DNA from: a virus
Virus record (IMG/VR): IMGVR_UViG_3300042868_003035
Location: 1-43,153 of that record
Reading direction: 5' to 3' (one strand)
DNA: 43,153 nt
Part shown: in pieces, positions 5,655 through 13,752 of the stretch
Layout: every line of letters starts with the position of its first letter
Numbering within the stretch: position 1 is the first letter of the stretch
Translations under genes and position numbers: made by a program
The notes under the pieces: model-generated
What the model saw: the letters and a program-made list of their open reading frames with translations, nothing else
What the model was told of the DNA's origin: nothing
The model's database searches: none

Positions 5655-6071
5655 ATGTCCGAAAACTTTGATACAGCCGAAGGTCAGTCTGCTGCACCCG
5701 CTCAGCAGGCCACACCCAAAGCACCTGAATTGACCAAAGAACAAAAGCTTGCCAAGATTCAAAAAGAAATCGACCGCCTGAAAGAAAAGTACTTCAATGT
5801 CGAGAACGCCATTGTTGCAGTGCCTAAGGCTAAGGTCGTCGCTCTGCCTGAAATTGGCACCGATGTGCTGTTCTCTTATGGTCGCCGCACTGCCACAACT
5901 GAGCCGACCCAAAAGATCGGTAAGGTTACGGCTGTCAAGCCAGCATCGACCACCGCTGAGGGCAAGAAACTGCCTGCTCAGATCAAGGTGTCCGTTGGTG
6001 AGGGCTTCGAGCAAGAGTTCGTTGTGATCTACCCTGCTCAGATCGTGACTAGCCAGACAGCTAGCGAGTAA
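5655..6071 (+). CDS. Highly codon-optimised early protein, unknown function
   Basis: A 138-residue protein starting at ATG 5655 behind a purine-rich AGAAAGAAAG. Residues 1-25 are low-complexity (Ala/Pro/Gln), residues about 25-47 (EQKLAKIQKEIDRLKEKYF) form a coiled-coil-like helix, and the rest is beta-rich. Its codons differ from most neighbours: CTG, CGC, GGC, ATC and GTC dominate, and CTA, ATA and AGG are absent. Together with leader and trailing hairpins this indicates very high expression, so it may be an abundant DNA- or protein-binding factor. The function is not recognised. Confidence 0.82.
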   Translation: MSENFDTAEGQSAAPAQQATPKAPELTKEQKLAKIQKEIDRLKEKYFNVENAIVAVPKAKVVALPEIGTDVLFSYGRRTATTEPTQKIGKVTAVKPASTTAEGKKLPAQIKVSVGEGFEQEFVVIYPAQIVTSQTASE

Positions 6072-6083
6072 GTCTAGACAGTT

Positions 6084-6123
6084 GGGCATTAGCAATAGTG
6101 CCCTTCTGCCTACGCTTTGTAGG
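6084..6123 (+). terminator. Tandem 3' hairpins after the 5655 gene (weak terminator or processing site)
   Basis: GGGCATTA (6084-6091) pairs with TAGTGCCC (6096-6103) around a GCAA tetraloop, then TTCT follows. A second stem CCTAC/GTAGG occupies 6109-6123. The T run is short, so termination may be partial; protection of the 3' end after processing is an equal possibility. Confidence 0.45.
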
Positions 6124-6138
6124 TTATCAGGAGCCTAA

Positions 6139-6333
6139 ATGATACAAGCAATTCTTGCCATCTTTACATTAAGCGCATCGTTAGGCAAAGAGCCACCTGC
6201 TCTAGTGCTGCCATTCAAAAGCACAGAAGCCTGCCTTATCGAAGCAGCCAAGCAGAACACGGCTAATGCTGAAGAGCTAGCCAAGCACGGGGCACGCTTT
6301 ACCTGCCTCGTCATCACATACCCAACTACCTAA
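6139..6333 (+). CDS. Small protein with N-terminal hydrophobic segment
   Basis: A 64-residue protein with AGGAG ahead of the ATG. The N-terminus (MIQAILAIFTLSASLG) looks like a signal peptide or short membrane anchor. Two cysteines follow, at about residues 32 and 55, which could form a disulfide if exported. No family is recognised. Confidence 0.7.
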   Translation: MIQAILAIFTLSASLGKEPPALVLPFKSTEACLIEAAKQNTANAEELAKHGARFTCLVITYPTT

Positions 6334-6341
6334 GGACTATC

Positions 6342-6605
6342 ATGAAACAATGGAGACGCGATGCCGAGGCTATTAATAAGCGCCGAGCCGAGGGCAGCAA
6401 AGAGCCGCGAGCTAGAGTGCAGATGCGTAACAGAGTTACGATTGCGAAGGGCACTAACTGGCTGCTAGCTGGCCTCATGATTCATGCGGGTATCATCAAG
6501 CCTAATGGTAGTGCAGCCCGTACAGAGCAGGTTCCTGCTACAGAGGGCGCAGCTAAGCGCTTCTTGCGTAAGCTGTTCCTTTATCGTAAGTTCTACGGAG
6601 CATGA
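6342..6605 (+). CDS. Small basic protein upstream of primase
   Basis: An 87-residue, strongly basic protein (many Arg and Lys, especially residues 1-33) with AAGGA before the start. Basic charge suggests nucleic acid binding. Its stop overlaps the ATG of the primase (ATGA at 6602-6605), so it is coupled to the replication genes. No family is recognised. Confidence 0.75.
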   Translation: MKQWRRDAEAINKRRAEGSKEPRARVQMRNRVTIAKGTNWLLAGLMIHAGIIKPNGSAARTEQVPATEGAAKRFLRKLFLYRKFYGA

Positions 6606-7399
6606 GCCTTAGCCCCGCATCATGGCTCCCCCTAGCAGCCGGCTTGGCCGAAGGCGAGAAGCGCAGAGTAAACCATGATTGCGGGGCAGGCAGAACGCTT
6701 ATCATTAAGCGTGACTCGCTAGGTAGACATGCCTTCTGCTTTAGGTGCAACGACCATGGCTGGATGCCACCTGAACCTGAGCCTTTAGCCGTTAGGCTTA
6801 GCCGCTTGCGTAAGCAAGACGAGGCTGACGCTAAGACTGCTGCATCTGTCCTGCTGCCCGAGCCTAGGGTTTACTCATGGTCTGAGTGGCCCGAGGAATT
6901 CCGGCTCTGGCTTCTAAAAGCGGGGCTGTCAGCCCACGATTCAGGTCAGCTAGGGGTATACTACCACCCGCCCACAAACAGGGCTGTATTGCCCGTTCTG
7001 GGGCCTTCTGGGCACCCAGTTTTCTGGCAGGCACGGGCGCTGAGGGGGCGGCTCCCAAAATACCTAGCCCCGGCAGTGGATAAAACCACAGTGTTGCCCG
7101 TTTACGGCAAGGCCACGGAGGTAACGCTAACTGAGGACATATTGTCAGCCTACAAAGTGGGCACAGTAGCCGAGGGCTGGGCTATGATGGGCACTAGCTT
7201 AAGCAAGCATTGCTTAGCTAAGCTTATCAATAGGGGGTGTAAAGTAAACGTATGGCTAGACCCTGATACTGCCGGTAGAAAGGCAGCTAAGGCGGTGCTA
7301 GCTACGCTGCGTGGGGCAGGGCTTGAGGCTAGGCAGATACACAGTGCTAAAGACCCTAAGCTAATTCATAGGCAATATATTAAGGAGATACTATCATGA
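6602..7399 (+). CDS. DNA primase with zinc-binding and Toprim domains
   Basis: A 265-residue primase that makes RNA primers for lagging-strand synthesis. The N-terminal zinc-binding part has H25, C27 and the pair C46-x2-C49. The Toprim domain shows the catalytic E178 (LTEDILSAY) and the D220-P-D222-x-A-G pattern (VWLDPDTAGRKAA). It lacks a helicase half, unlike T7 gp4; the helicase is a separate gene at 8544, as in phiKMV-like phages. It overlaps the genes on both sides (ATGA junctions), which indicates a coupled replication operon. Confidence 0.9.
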   Translation: MSLSPASWLPLAAGLAEGEKRRVNHDCGAGRTLIIKRDSLGRHAFCFRCNDHGWMPPEPEPLAVRLSRLRKQDEADAKTAASVLLPEPRVYSWSEWPEEFRLWLLKAGLSAHDSGQLGVYYHPPTNRAVLPVLGPSGHPVFWQARALRGRLPKYLAPAVDKTTVLPVYGKATEVTLTEDILSAYKVGTVAEGWAMMGTSLSKHCLAKLINRGCKVNVWLDPDTAGRKAAKAVLATLRGAGLEARQIHSAKDPKLIHRQYIKEILS

Positions 7400-7839
7400 C
7401 GTTTAAGATTGGTGACAGGGTTAGGTGCTTGGGCGGCCTGTACCCAGAGTTAGATAAGGGAGCTTTCTATTATGTGCGCGGGGTTACAGAACCCTTTATC
7501 GCCGTCGACGGCGTTGGCCTGTCTGGTAAAAGCAAGGTACGTGGATTTTGGAATCCTGCTCGATTCGAGCTAGCGCAAGAACCAAGCGCAGCTACTGCTA
7601 GGTCTAACGACCCGGCTACTAGCAAGGGAAAGCGCAAGACTAACAAGTACGAGCAGGCGGTGCTCGGCATTCTCAAGGGCTTGTACCAAGGGCAAGGGTA
7701 TACAGGCAAACAGATTGCCAGTCTTACGGGACACCCCCTTAACTGCATCACCCCACGCTTCGCACCGCTACGCCGTAAGGGTTTGATTAAGGACAGCGGT
7801 GAGCGTAGAGACAAGCAGATTGTGTGGGTGCTGGCATGA
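7396..7839 (+). CDS. Winged-helix DNA-binding-like protein
   Basis: A 147-residue protein with AAGGAGA before its ATG. The N-terminal 60 residues look like a small beta-barrel (KIGDRVRCLGG, then WNPARFE). The C-terminal 65 residues resemble a winged helix-turn-helix: TGKQIASLTGHP, then ITPRFAPLRRKGLIKDSG and a final beta strand VWVLA. It may regulate transcription or act in replication; the family assignment is from pattern only. Confidence 0.6.
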   Translation: MTFKIGDRVRCLGGLYPELDKGAFYYVRGVTEPFIAVDGVGLSGKSKVRGFWNPARFELAQEPSAATARSNDPATSKGKRKTNKYEQAVLGILKGLYQGQGYTGKQIASLTGHPLNCITPRFAPLRRKGLIKDSGERRDKQIVWVLA

Positions 7840-8021
7840 TCGCACAACCAGCACCACAGCAAGGAGCCGGGCAAGAGGCGATTAAAGAACTCGCTTGGCT
7901 GAGGCAGCACATACACAAGGACGAGGATGGATATGGCGTTGTGATTAGGGGCATCACTGGCCATGATCTTAGGCTGTGGATAGACCGAGCAGATGTAATC
8001 ATTGAAAGGGCTAAGGAATGA
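7836..8021 (+). CDS. Small protein, unknown function
   Basis: A 61-residue helical protein. The ATG at 7836 overlaps the previous stop (ATGA), which decides it against the upstream in-frame start at 7824. Its own stop overlaps the next ATG at 8018. No family is recognised. Confidence 0.72.
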   Translation: MIAQPAPQQGAGQEAIKELAWLRQHIHKDEDGYGVVIRGITGHDLRLWIDRADVIIERAKE

Positions 8022-8245
8022 AACGCTACCTTATCATGACTAAGTATAGCGGATTTGCATCTAGATTTCGCTTTGACCTTATGGGTAAGCCGGAAATAAA
8101 AGAACCTTTGATCTTTGATACCCTAGAAGATGCTTTGCAGACAGCGGAGAAGCAGTTTGGCACTTGCACTATAGTCGAGCTTCTGCCCGTAGCACAAGTT
8201 ACCTGTGAGACTATTGTTCGTAAGACGATAGACCCTTTGTTATGA
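8018..8245 (+). CDS. Small protein, unknown function
   Basis: A 75-residue alpha/beta protein, coupled to its neighbours by ATGA-type overlaps on both sides. It has an internal pattern beta-helix-beta (PLIFDTLEDALQTAEKQFG, then CTIVELLPV). Function not recognised. Confidence 0.72.
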   Translation: MKRYLIMTKYSGFASRFRFDLMGKPEIKEPLIFDTLEDALQTAEKQFGTCTIVELLPVAQVTCETIVRKTIDPLL

Positions 8246-8361
8246 AGCCCCACATATTCCTTAAGGACGGTAGGTGGAACTGGTCACCGAATTCCGACAA
8301 TACCCAAATCCACCTAGGTGGATCGAACATTGCCAAGATGCGGCTAACTTTTGCCGCGTAA
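8242..8361 (+). CDS. Very small protein, unknown function
   Basis: A 39-residue frame starting at ATG 8242, overlapping the previous stop, and ending TAA at 8359-8361. It is hydrophilic with two tryptophans near its start (GRWNWSPNSDN). Support comes from the tight packing with neighbours rather than from any family match. Confidence 0.55.
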   Translation: MKPHIFLKDGRWNWSPNSDNTQIHLGGSNIAKMRLTFAA

Positions 8362-8383
8362 TGAATCTAAGGAGAGCCGCAGC

Positions 8384-8605
8384 ATGACCGCACTAGAAGA
8401 ATGGCAGAACGTAATAGAGACCCTTGCGGAAGAAGTCGAACGTTCGTGCTCTAACTGCGTACACTCAATCAGCCCCGACCCTAAGTGCGGTATGTGCGGC
8501 GGCCCTAACTGGACTGGCAACACAAGATACGAAAGGATAATCAATGTCGTTAGACATAACAGCCCTACGCCTACTGAAGTACCGGGAACGGTACGACAGG
8601 CTTAG
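8384..8605 (+). CDS. Small zinc-finger-like protein
   Basis: A 73-residue protein starting at ATG 8384 with AAGGAG at 8369-8374. It has four cysteines in two pairs (C-x2-C near SCSNCVH and C-x2-C in KCGMCGG), likely a zinc ribbon. Its last 62 bases overlap the start of the helicase gene in another frame. Confidence 0.7.
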   Translation: MTALEEWQNVIETLAEEVERSCSNCVHSISPDPKCGMCGGPNWTGNTRYERIINVVRHNSPTPTEVPGTVRQA

Positions 8606-9857
8606 ACGTAGCGTACCTAAGGGTGCACTACAGCCGCTGTCATCAGAGCTACTCGATGACTTCGGTGTATTCTTCCGTGAATTCCCTAACGCTACTCGCG
8701 TAGAGCATGGCCCGTTCCTAACTTGGTATCGTGGCTTTCGCCATCCTAACATGAAGGATGAAGCGTTCGCCCTATACTCAGCCATCATTAGCAAGAGCAT
8801 GGAGGACGTTAGCCCCGAGCTTGAGGCTGGTCTAATGGAGCGCTTAGTCGCAGCAGACACAGCAGCTAGAGTGACAAGCTTGCTTGAGCGCTGGAATAAT
8901 GGCGACGAGGTAGACCTATACCGAGAGCTACGCAACAACGTCGAGCGCTTCGAGCAGCAGGTTGACCGCAAGGTTAAGAACCCACAGGTGCTAGACCCTA
9001 TCGAAGACTTGCTCAAGGCAGAAGAGAATGACACAGGCTTGCACTTCCGGTTGCCCTGCCTTAATCGCCACATTAAACCTATCCGGGGCGGAGATTTTAT
9101 TATCGTCGCTGCCCGACCAGACAAGGGTAAGACTACCTTCTGTGCGAGTGAGCTTACATTCATGGCTGCACAACTAGACGAGGTATACCCCGGAGAGAAG
9201 CGCAGCATCTTGTGGTTCAACAACGAGGGGCCGGGCAACAAAATTATAATGAGAAATTTTCAGGCTGCGCTAGGGGCTACGACTGAGGAGCTTGTGCAGT
9301 ACAGCAACATGCCTGCCGACAAGGAGTTTGCACAGTACAGGACGCAAGTACGTCAGCGGTATGCTGCTGCGCTAGGCGGTAGGCCGGGTGCGCTTAGGGT
9401 ATTCGATGTGCACGATATGTGGAACCATGAAGTCGAAGACATCATGAAGCAGCACAACCCCGGCATCGTACTATTCGACATGGTGGATAACATCAAGTTC
9501 GGTGGCGAGACTAACAACAACGGGCAGCGCACCGATCAGCTACTTGAAGCCATGTACCAGTGGGCTAGGCTGATGGGTGTAAAGCACGACTGCGGTGTGA
9601 TAGCAACATCGCAGATCAGTGCTGATGGTGACGGCGTTAGCTACCCAACCTTGCCTATGCTTAAGGATAGCAAGACAGGCAAGCAAGGCGCGGCTGACGT
9701 AATCATAACTATCGGTGCGCTTAATGACCCTGTGCTGGAGAACAGCAGGTACATAGGCACGACGAAGAACAAGAAGGTTCGGACAGGCAAGAAGCCTAGC
9801 CCTAATCAGGAAGTGTTCTTCGATTCTCAACGAGGAAGATACAAAGAGGCCGTATGA
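8544..9857 (+). CDS. Replicative DNA helicase, DnaB/gp4-like
   Basis: A 437-residue helicase that unwinds DNA at the phage fork. The N-terminal 150 residues form a helical domain. The RecA-like motor follows: Walker A A190-R-P-D-K-G-K-T-T198, Walker B hydrophobics ending in D (GIVLFDMVDNI), a later ATSQISADGDG stretch typical of DnaB-type sensors, and a final TKNKKVRTGKK arginine/lysine cluster. It lacks a primase domain, which is supplied by the gene at 6602. Its ATG lies inside the 8384 gene, with AAGGA before it. Confidence 0.92.
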   Translation: MSLDITALRLLKYRERYDRLRRSVPKGALQPLSSELLDDFGVFFREFPNATRVEHGPFLTWYRGFRHPNMKDEAFALYSAIISKSMEDVSPELEAGLMERLVAADTAARVTSLLERWNNGDEVDLYRELRNNVERFEQQVDRKVKNPQVLDPIEDLLKAEENDTGLHFRLPCLNRHIKPIRGGDFIIVAARPDKGKTTFCASELTFMAAQLDEVYPGEKRSILWFNNEGPGNKIIMRNFQAALGATTEELVQYSNMPADKEFAQYRTQVRQRYAAALGGRPGALRVFDVHDMWNHEVEDIMKQHNPGIVLFDMVDNIKFGGETNNNGQRTDQLLEAMYQWARLMGVKHDCGVIATSQISADGDGVSYPTLPMLKDSKTGKQGAADVIITIGALNDPVLENSRYIGTTKNKKVRTGKKPSPNQEVFFDSQRGRYKEAV

Positions 9858-10150
9858 ACTGGACACAAGTAGTATCCCGAATTAGCTATCGCCCGGGCTG
9901 GGAGCTTACTATCATGCATCATGATCGCTATGGTGAAAAGTTGATTATTGAAGCAATGGTGCAATGTGCCTATGATCATAGCCGCACTATTCCAATAAAG
10001 ACTGTGACTATGTTACCGCCTCTAGCGAATGAGAACGACATGGTGTATATTATCTACCACGCTTTACTTGAGGCCGAGAGGCATGAGGCTGGAGAGTTCT
10101 TCCAGTACGGGAGTACGAGGCCCTTTGATCCACATAGCGGAGGCGCTTAA
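9854..10150 (+). CDS. Small protein between helicase and DNA polymerase
   Basis: A 98-residue protein of unknown function. It starts within the stop of the helicase gene (ATGA) and its stop abuts the polymerase ATG (TAATG), so it is translated with both. It is beta-rich in the first half (WELTIMHHDRYGEKLIIEAM) with a helix near the end. Confidence 0.75.
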   Translation: MNWTQVVSRISYRPGWELTIMHHDRYGEKLIIEAMVQCAYDHSRTIPIKTVTMLPPLANENDMVYIIYHALLEAERHEAGEFFQYGSTRPFDPHSGGA

Positions 10151-12573
10151 TGAGTTACACAACATGGGACACAGAGACAACAACAAAGACTAGCTTTAAA
10201 CGCAAGGCTAATCCTTTCGACCAAGACAACTGGGTGGTAACACATGCTTACAAAAATAAAGAAGCTTCTGTCGTGGAGCATCGTTTTGGTTCCGGGCCTC
10301 CTAGCCGGGGCTGGCTGGCTCCTGTTCTTGCTAACACTAGACTCCTTATTGGCTTCAACATAAAGTTCGACTTGCTCCATGCTTTGCAAGACCCCGACAA
10401 CCTAGCCTTATGGATGGACTATGTGGCAGGGGGCGGCAACGTGTGGGACTGTCAGCTTGCTGAGTACCTGCTCAATGGTATGGGCCAGAAAGATCAGATG
10501 CTAAGCCTCGACGAGGTAGCCCCGCGCTATGGCGGCAACGTCAAGGTAGACGAGGTAAAGGTGCTATGGAATGCAGGCGTTAACACGCATGAGATAGACC
10601 CTGAGCTACTCACTCGCTACCTGTGCGGCGGCAATGACGAGCATGGTATATTCCAGCTAGGCGATGTCGAGAACACCGAGCGTATTGCACTAGCCCAGAT
10701 CAAGCGAGCGCGGGAGTGCGGCCAGCTTGAGAGCATTTTGCTCAACATGGGCGCACTACTGTTCACAGTAGAGGCCGAGCGCAACGGTATGTACGTTGAC
10801 AAGGCCAAAGGCATGGTGCTTGCTGCTGAGCTAGAGGTCAAGGTGCAAGAGTTAAGTGCAGGCTTAGCGCAATACTTACCTGCTGACTTGCCTTTCGACT
10901 TCAACTGGGGTAGCCCTATTCAGCGCAGTGCTCTGTTCTTCGGTGGCACTGTGCAGTATGACTGCCGAGAGTACGACCTTAAGGATGGCACGACTACCTT
11001 TGATGCGCCGGGTGGCGGCATGTCTGACCACCGGGGTTGGGCTTACGCGCAGAAGGATGAGTTGCATTATGTGCTAGAGGACGGTAGCACAACCAGCATC
11101 GACCCCTTCGATGCAACCTTGGAAGGTACAGACGATGCGCCACCTCTGTCTTGCTACGCTCAGTTTAAGGGTGGCAAGAATGCTGGCGAGTACAAGACGA
11201 AGAAGGTTAAGGTCGATGACTACACCAAACCCAAGTCTAGGATTGTCAAGCGACCTTATACCTTCAAGGGCTACACCAAACCGAAGAGAGCATGGGCTGG
11301 TGCTGATCCCGGAGTATGGAGTACTAGCGCAGCCGTAATCGAAGAGCTTGCCGAAAGTGGTGTGCCCTTCCTTAAAGCATACGCTGAGCTAATGGCTATG
11401 TCTAAGGACTTGGGTACGTACTACTACCGCAAGGACGAGGAAGGCAAAGAGTCAGGCATGCTCACGCTGGTCGATGATCGCGGCATCATCCACCACATGC
11501 TGAACATGTGCAGCACTGTGACGGCACGGCTTAGCTCAAGCAACCCTAACTTGCAGAACATCCCGAAGGGTAACAAGTCTGATGTGAAGACGCTGTTCGT
11601 TAGCCGCTTTGCTGGTGGCAAGATCATACAGTCTGACTTTAGTTCACTTGAGGTTTATGTTCAAGCTATTCTTACACACTGCAAGCGTTTGATCGAAGAC
11701 TTGAAGAGTGGCCTCGACCTCCACGTTGTACGCCTTGCCGCTAAAGAACACATGGACTACCAAGAGGTATTCAATCTAGCAAAGGGCTACAAGGATGCAG
11801 CCGGTACGTACTACCCACCAGTGCAGGAGTGGGACTACAAGCGAACTAAGGCCAAGATATTTAGCTTTCAGCGAGCGTATGGTGCAGGTACTAAGAAGAT
11901 TGCAGCCTCGACCGGCATGCCCGAAGAGGAAGTGCAAGCGCTTAGCGATGCAGAAGACGAACGCTACCCAGAGATAGCACAGTACTATGCCGATATTACA
12001 GAGCAAATCAAACTTAACTCTAAGCCAGCGAAGCACGTACAGCACCCAGAGTTTCCGGGTGTCGTATGTTACCTTCGTGAAAGCTTTTACAAAACGCCGG
12101 ATGGTAAACTATACTCTTACCTTGAATCGCCGAGCCCGGAGTACCTCGTCAAGAAAGGCATTACGTCCTCGTTCTCGCCCACCGAGATACGGAACTATGT
12201 TGTTCAAGGTGCAGGTGGGGAGTGGGCTAAGGCCGCAATGTGGTTGAGTGTCCGTGCCTTCTATGCTCGCAAGAACTTTGACGGCAAAGGCTTGCTTGTG
12301 AATCAAGTGCACGATGCTGAGTATGCTGACGCTGCACCCGAAGTAGCCTTCGAGGTAGCCTGCTTGCTGCATGCCTGCATGGAGGCGGCTAGTGACTTCA
12401 TGGAGTACCACTTCAAATGGCCTATCGCTTTGCCTGTGCCTAGCGACACAAGCTGGGGCGTGAGCATGATGGACGAGGATCGTATCGACGGACTAAAAGA
12501 ACATGCAGCTAAGCTGCGTACCGAACTGCGAGAGCAGTACATGGGTGGGTATACCCCATCATATCTACAGTAA
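10150..12573 (+). CDS. Family A DNA polymerase with 3'-5' exonuclease
   Basis: An 807-residue replicative polymerase. The exonuclease domain starts at once with D7-T-E9 (TWDTETT), followed by the second exonuclease motif LIGFNIKFDLLHAL. The polymerase domain has motif A D496 (QSDFSSLEVY), motif B (KAKIFSFQRAYGAG) and motif C H721-D722 (VNQVHDAEYAD). In motif C the usual His-Asp-Glu is His-Asp-Ala-Glu. A Lys-rich insertion around residues 355-380 (KKVKVDDYTKPK) lies in the thumb region. It has T7-like gene context between helicase and exonuclease. Confidence 0.95.
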   Translation: MSYTTWDTETTTKTSFKRKANPFDQDNWVVTHAYKNKEASVVEHRFGSGPPSRGWLAPVLANTRLLIGFNIKFDLLHALQDPDNLALWMDYVAGGGNVWDCQLAEYLLNGMGQKDQMLSLDEVAPRYGGNVKVDEVKVLWNAGVNTHEIDPELLTRYLCGGNDEHGIFQLGDVENTERIALAQIKRARECGQLESILLNMGALLFTVEAERNGMYVDKAKGMVLAAELEVKVQELSAGLAQYLPADLPFDFNWGSPIQRSALFFGGTVQYDCREYDLKDGTTTFDAPGGGMSDHRGWAYAQKDELHYVLEDGSTTSIDPFDATLEGTDDAPPLSCYAQFKGGKNAGEYKTKKVKVDDYTKPKSRIVKRPYTFKGYTKPKRAWAGADPGVWSTSAAVIEELAESGVPFLKAYAELMAMSKDLGTYYYRKDEEGKESGMLTLVDDRGIIHHMLNMCSTVTARLSSSNPNLQNIPKGNKSDVKTLFVSRFAGGKIIQSDFSSLEVYVQAILTHCKRLIEDLKSGLDLHVVRLAAKEHMDYQEVFNLAKGYKDAAGTYYPPVQEWDYKRTKAKIFSFQRAYGAGTKKIAASTGMPEEEVQALSDAEDERYPEIAQYYADITEQIKLNSKPAKHVQHPEFPGVVCYLRESFYKTPDGKLYSYLESPSPEYLVKKGITSSFSPTEIRNYVVQGAGGEWAKAAMWLSVRAFYARKNFDGKGLLVNQVHDAEYADAAPEVAFEVACLLHACMEAASDFMEYHFKWPIALPVPSDTSWGVSMMDEDRIDGLKEHAAKLRTELREQYMGGYTPSYLQ

Positions 12574-12586
12574 CCGAAAGGATAAC

Positions 12587-13489
12587 ATGACAGTGATTGA
12601 CTTCAAAGCGCTAGGCGCAAAGGCCGCAGCCGAAGGCGTAGACCAGACTAAGGCGGTAGTCGGTGGCAGCAACTACGCCCCGCCAGCAGCAGGGCCGGGG
12701 CTTGCACGCTTCGTAACCTACGCCGAGATTGGCAAGCAGAAGGGCGTATTTCAGGGTAAGCCTACCGTCAAGGAAAAAGTATTGCTTATCTTTGAACTGG
12801 TCGGCAAGCGGCATGCCGTGGCCGATGATCAGCAACCGCACCGTATCACCATCGAAGAGAACTACAGCCTTAATGAGAAGGCTAACTTCTTTAAGCTGTT
12901 CCGGCGCATGAACTATCGCCAAGATGCACAGCACATCGTGCAGCTACTAGGCGAAGGCTTTAAGGTCGAAGTTGTCCACGATAAGTGGACAGACCGCACA
13001 GGCAAAGAGCGCGTTGACGCAGTGTTGCGTACTGCTAGTGGCTACACCATTGCCCCACCCCGCAAGGAAGACGAGGACAGCGAGACTGGCTGGGTCAACA
13101 TCGAAGTGCCAGCAGCTAAGTCTGAGCTTCGTTGCTTCTTGTGGGAGCAGGCCGACCTCGCACAGTGGGGTAGCTTGTTCATCGAAGGCTCGTACCCAGA
13201 GCGTAGGGACGAGAAAGGTGTAGTCACTGCTGCCGCTAAGAGCAAGAATGTTCTGCAAGAGAAGGTACTACGGGCGGTAAACTTTGAAGGCTCACCTATC
13301 CATACGCTACTGCTTGCCAATGGGACTAAGATCGACTTGCCTTCAGTAGGAGAAGACCCCGACGAGCGCGAAGAGGGAAACGGATCTGGGCAGCAGACGA
13401 CCAACCCGACTGGTGCCACTGGCATCGTCTCAGGGGCTGCTGCCAGTTCGACGACATCCCCTTCTGACGCACTGACAGGCATCGTCTAA
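12587..13489 (+). CDS. Probable ssDNA-binding replication protein
   Basis: A 300-residue protein beginning at ATG 12587 with GAAAGGA upstream; the frame is open further upstream, but that part overlaps the polymerase. The central 190 residues are beta-rich with scattered aromatics and basic residues. The last 50 residues are a flexible, Glu/Asp- then Ser/Thr/Gly-rich tail (GEDPDEREEGNGSG). A folded core plus acidic disordered tail, beside the polymerase, resembles single-stranded DNA-binding proteins such as T7 gp2.5. The call rests on context and architecture, not on a clear motif. Confidence 0.5.
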   Translation: MTVIDFKALGAKAAAEGVDQTKAVVGGSNYAPPAAGPGLARFVTYAEIGKQKGVFQGKPTVKEKVLLIFELVGKRHAVADDQQPHRITIEENYSLNEKANFFKLFRRMNYRQDAQHIVQLLGEGFKVEVVHDKWTDRTGKERVDAVLRTASGYTIAPPRKEDEDSETGWVNIEVPAAKSELRCFLWEQADLAQWGSLFIEGSYPERRDEKGVVTAAAKSKNVLQEKVLRAVNFEGSPIHTLLLANGTKIDLPSVGEDPDEREEGNGSGQQTTNPTGATGIVSGAAASSTTSPSDALTGIV

Positions 13490-13524
13490 TAGCCTGCCCT
13501 ATCTTTTAACAACCGAGAAATCAC

Positions 13525-13752
13525 ATGGATAACGAGCTAATCTGTAAGCACGAAACGTATTTTCACGAGGGTCACCACCGCTTAGATAGTAGCCTAGAGC
13601 TTAGCTCAAAGCTTGTATATCTAAAGAGGACTGAATCAACGGAAGAGTTTACAAAAGAGCGCTTATTTGAATTGCAGAAAAGCCATTGTGACGCCTTATA
13701 CGAGGCAGCAAATATTTATGCGCTATCTGTCCCCACCAATGCTGGACATTAA
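13525..13752 (+). CDS. Small protein, unknown function
   Basis: A 75-residue protein with a His-rich N-terminus (CKHETYFHEGHHR), possibly metal-binding, and a helical C-terminal half. Its end overlaps the start of the exonuclease gene by 14 bases in another frame. No family is recognised. Confidence 0.65.
   Translation: MDNELICKHETYFHEGHHRLDSSLELSSKLVYLKRTESTEEFTKERLFELQKSHCDALYEAANIYALSVPTNAGH

Noticed and set aside
12503-12586. Upstream start for the ssDNA-binding-like gene
   Set aside because: This part overlaps the end of the polymerase gene; GAAAGGA precedes ATG 12587 at good spacing.
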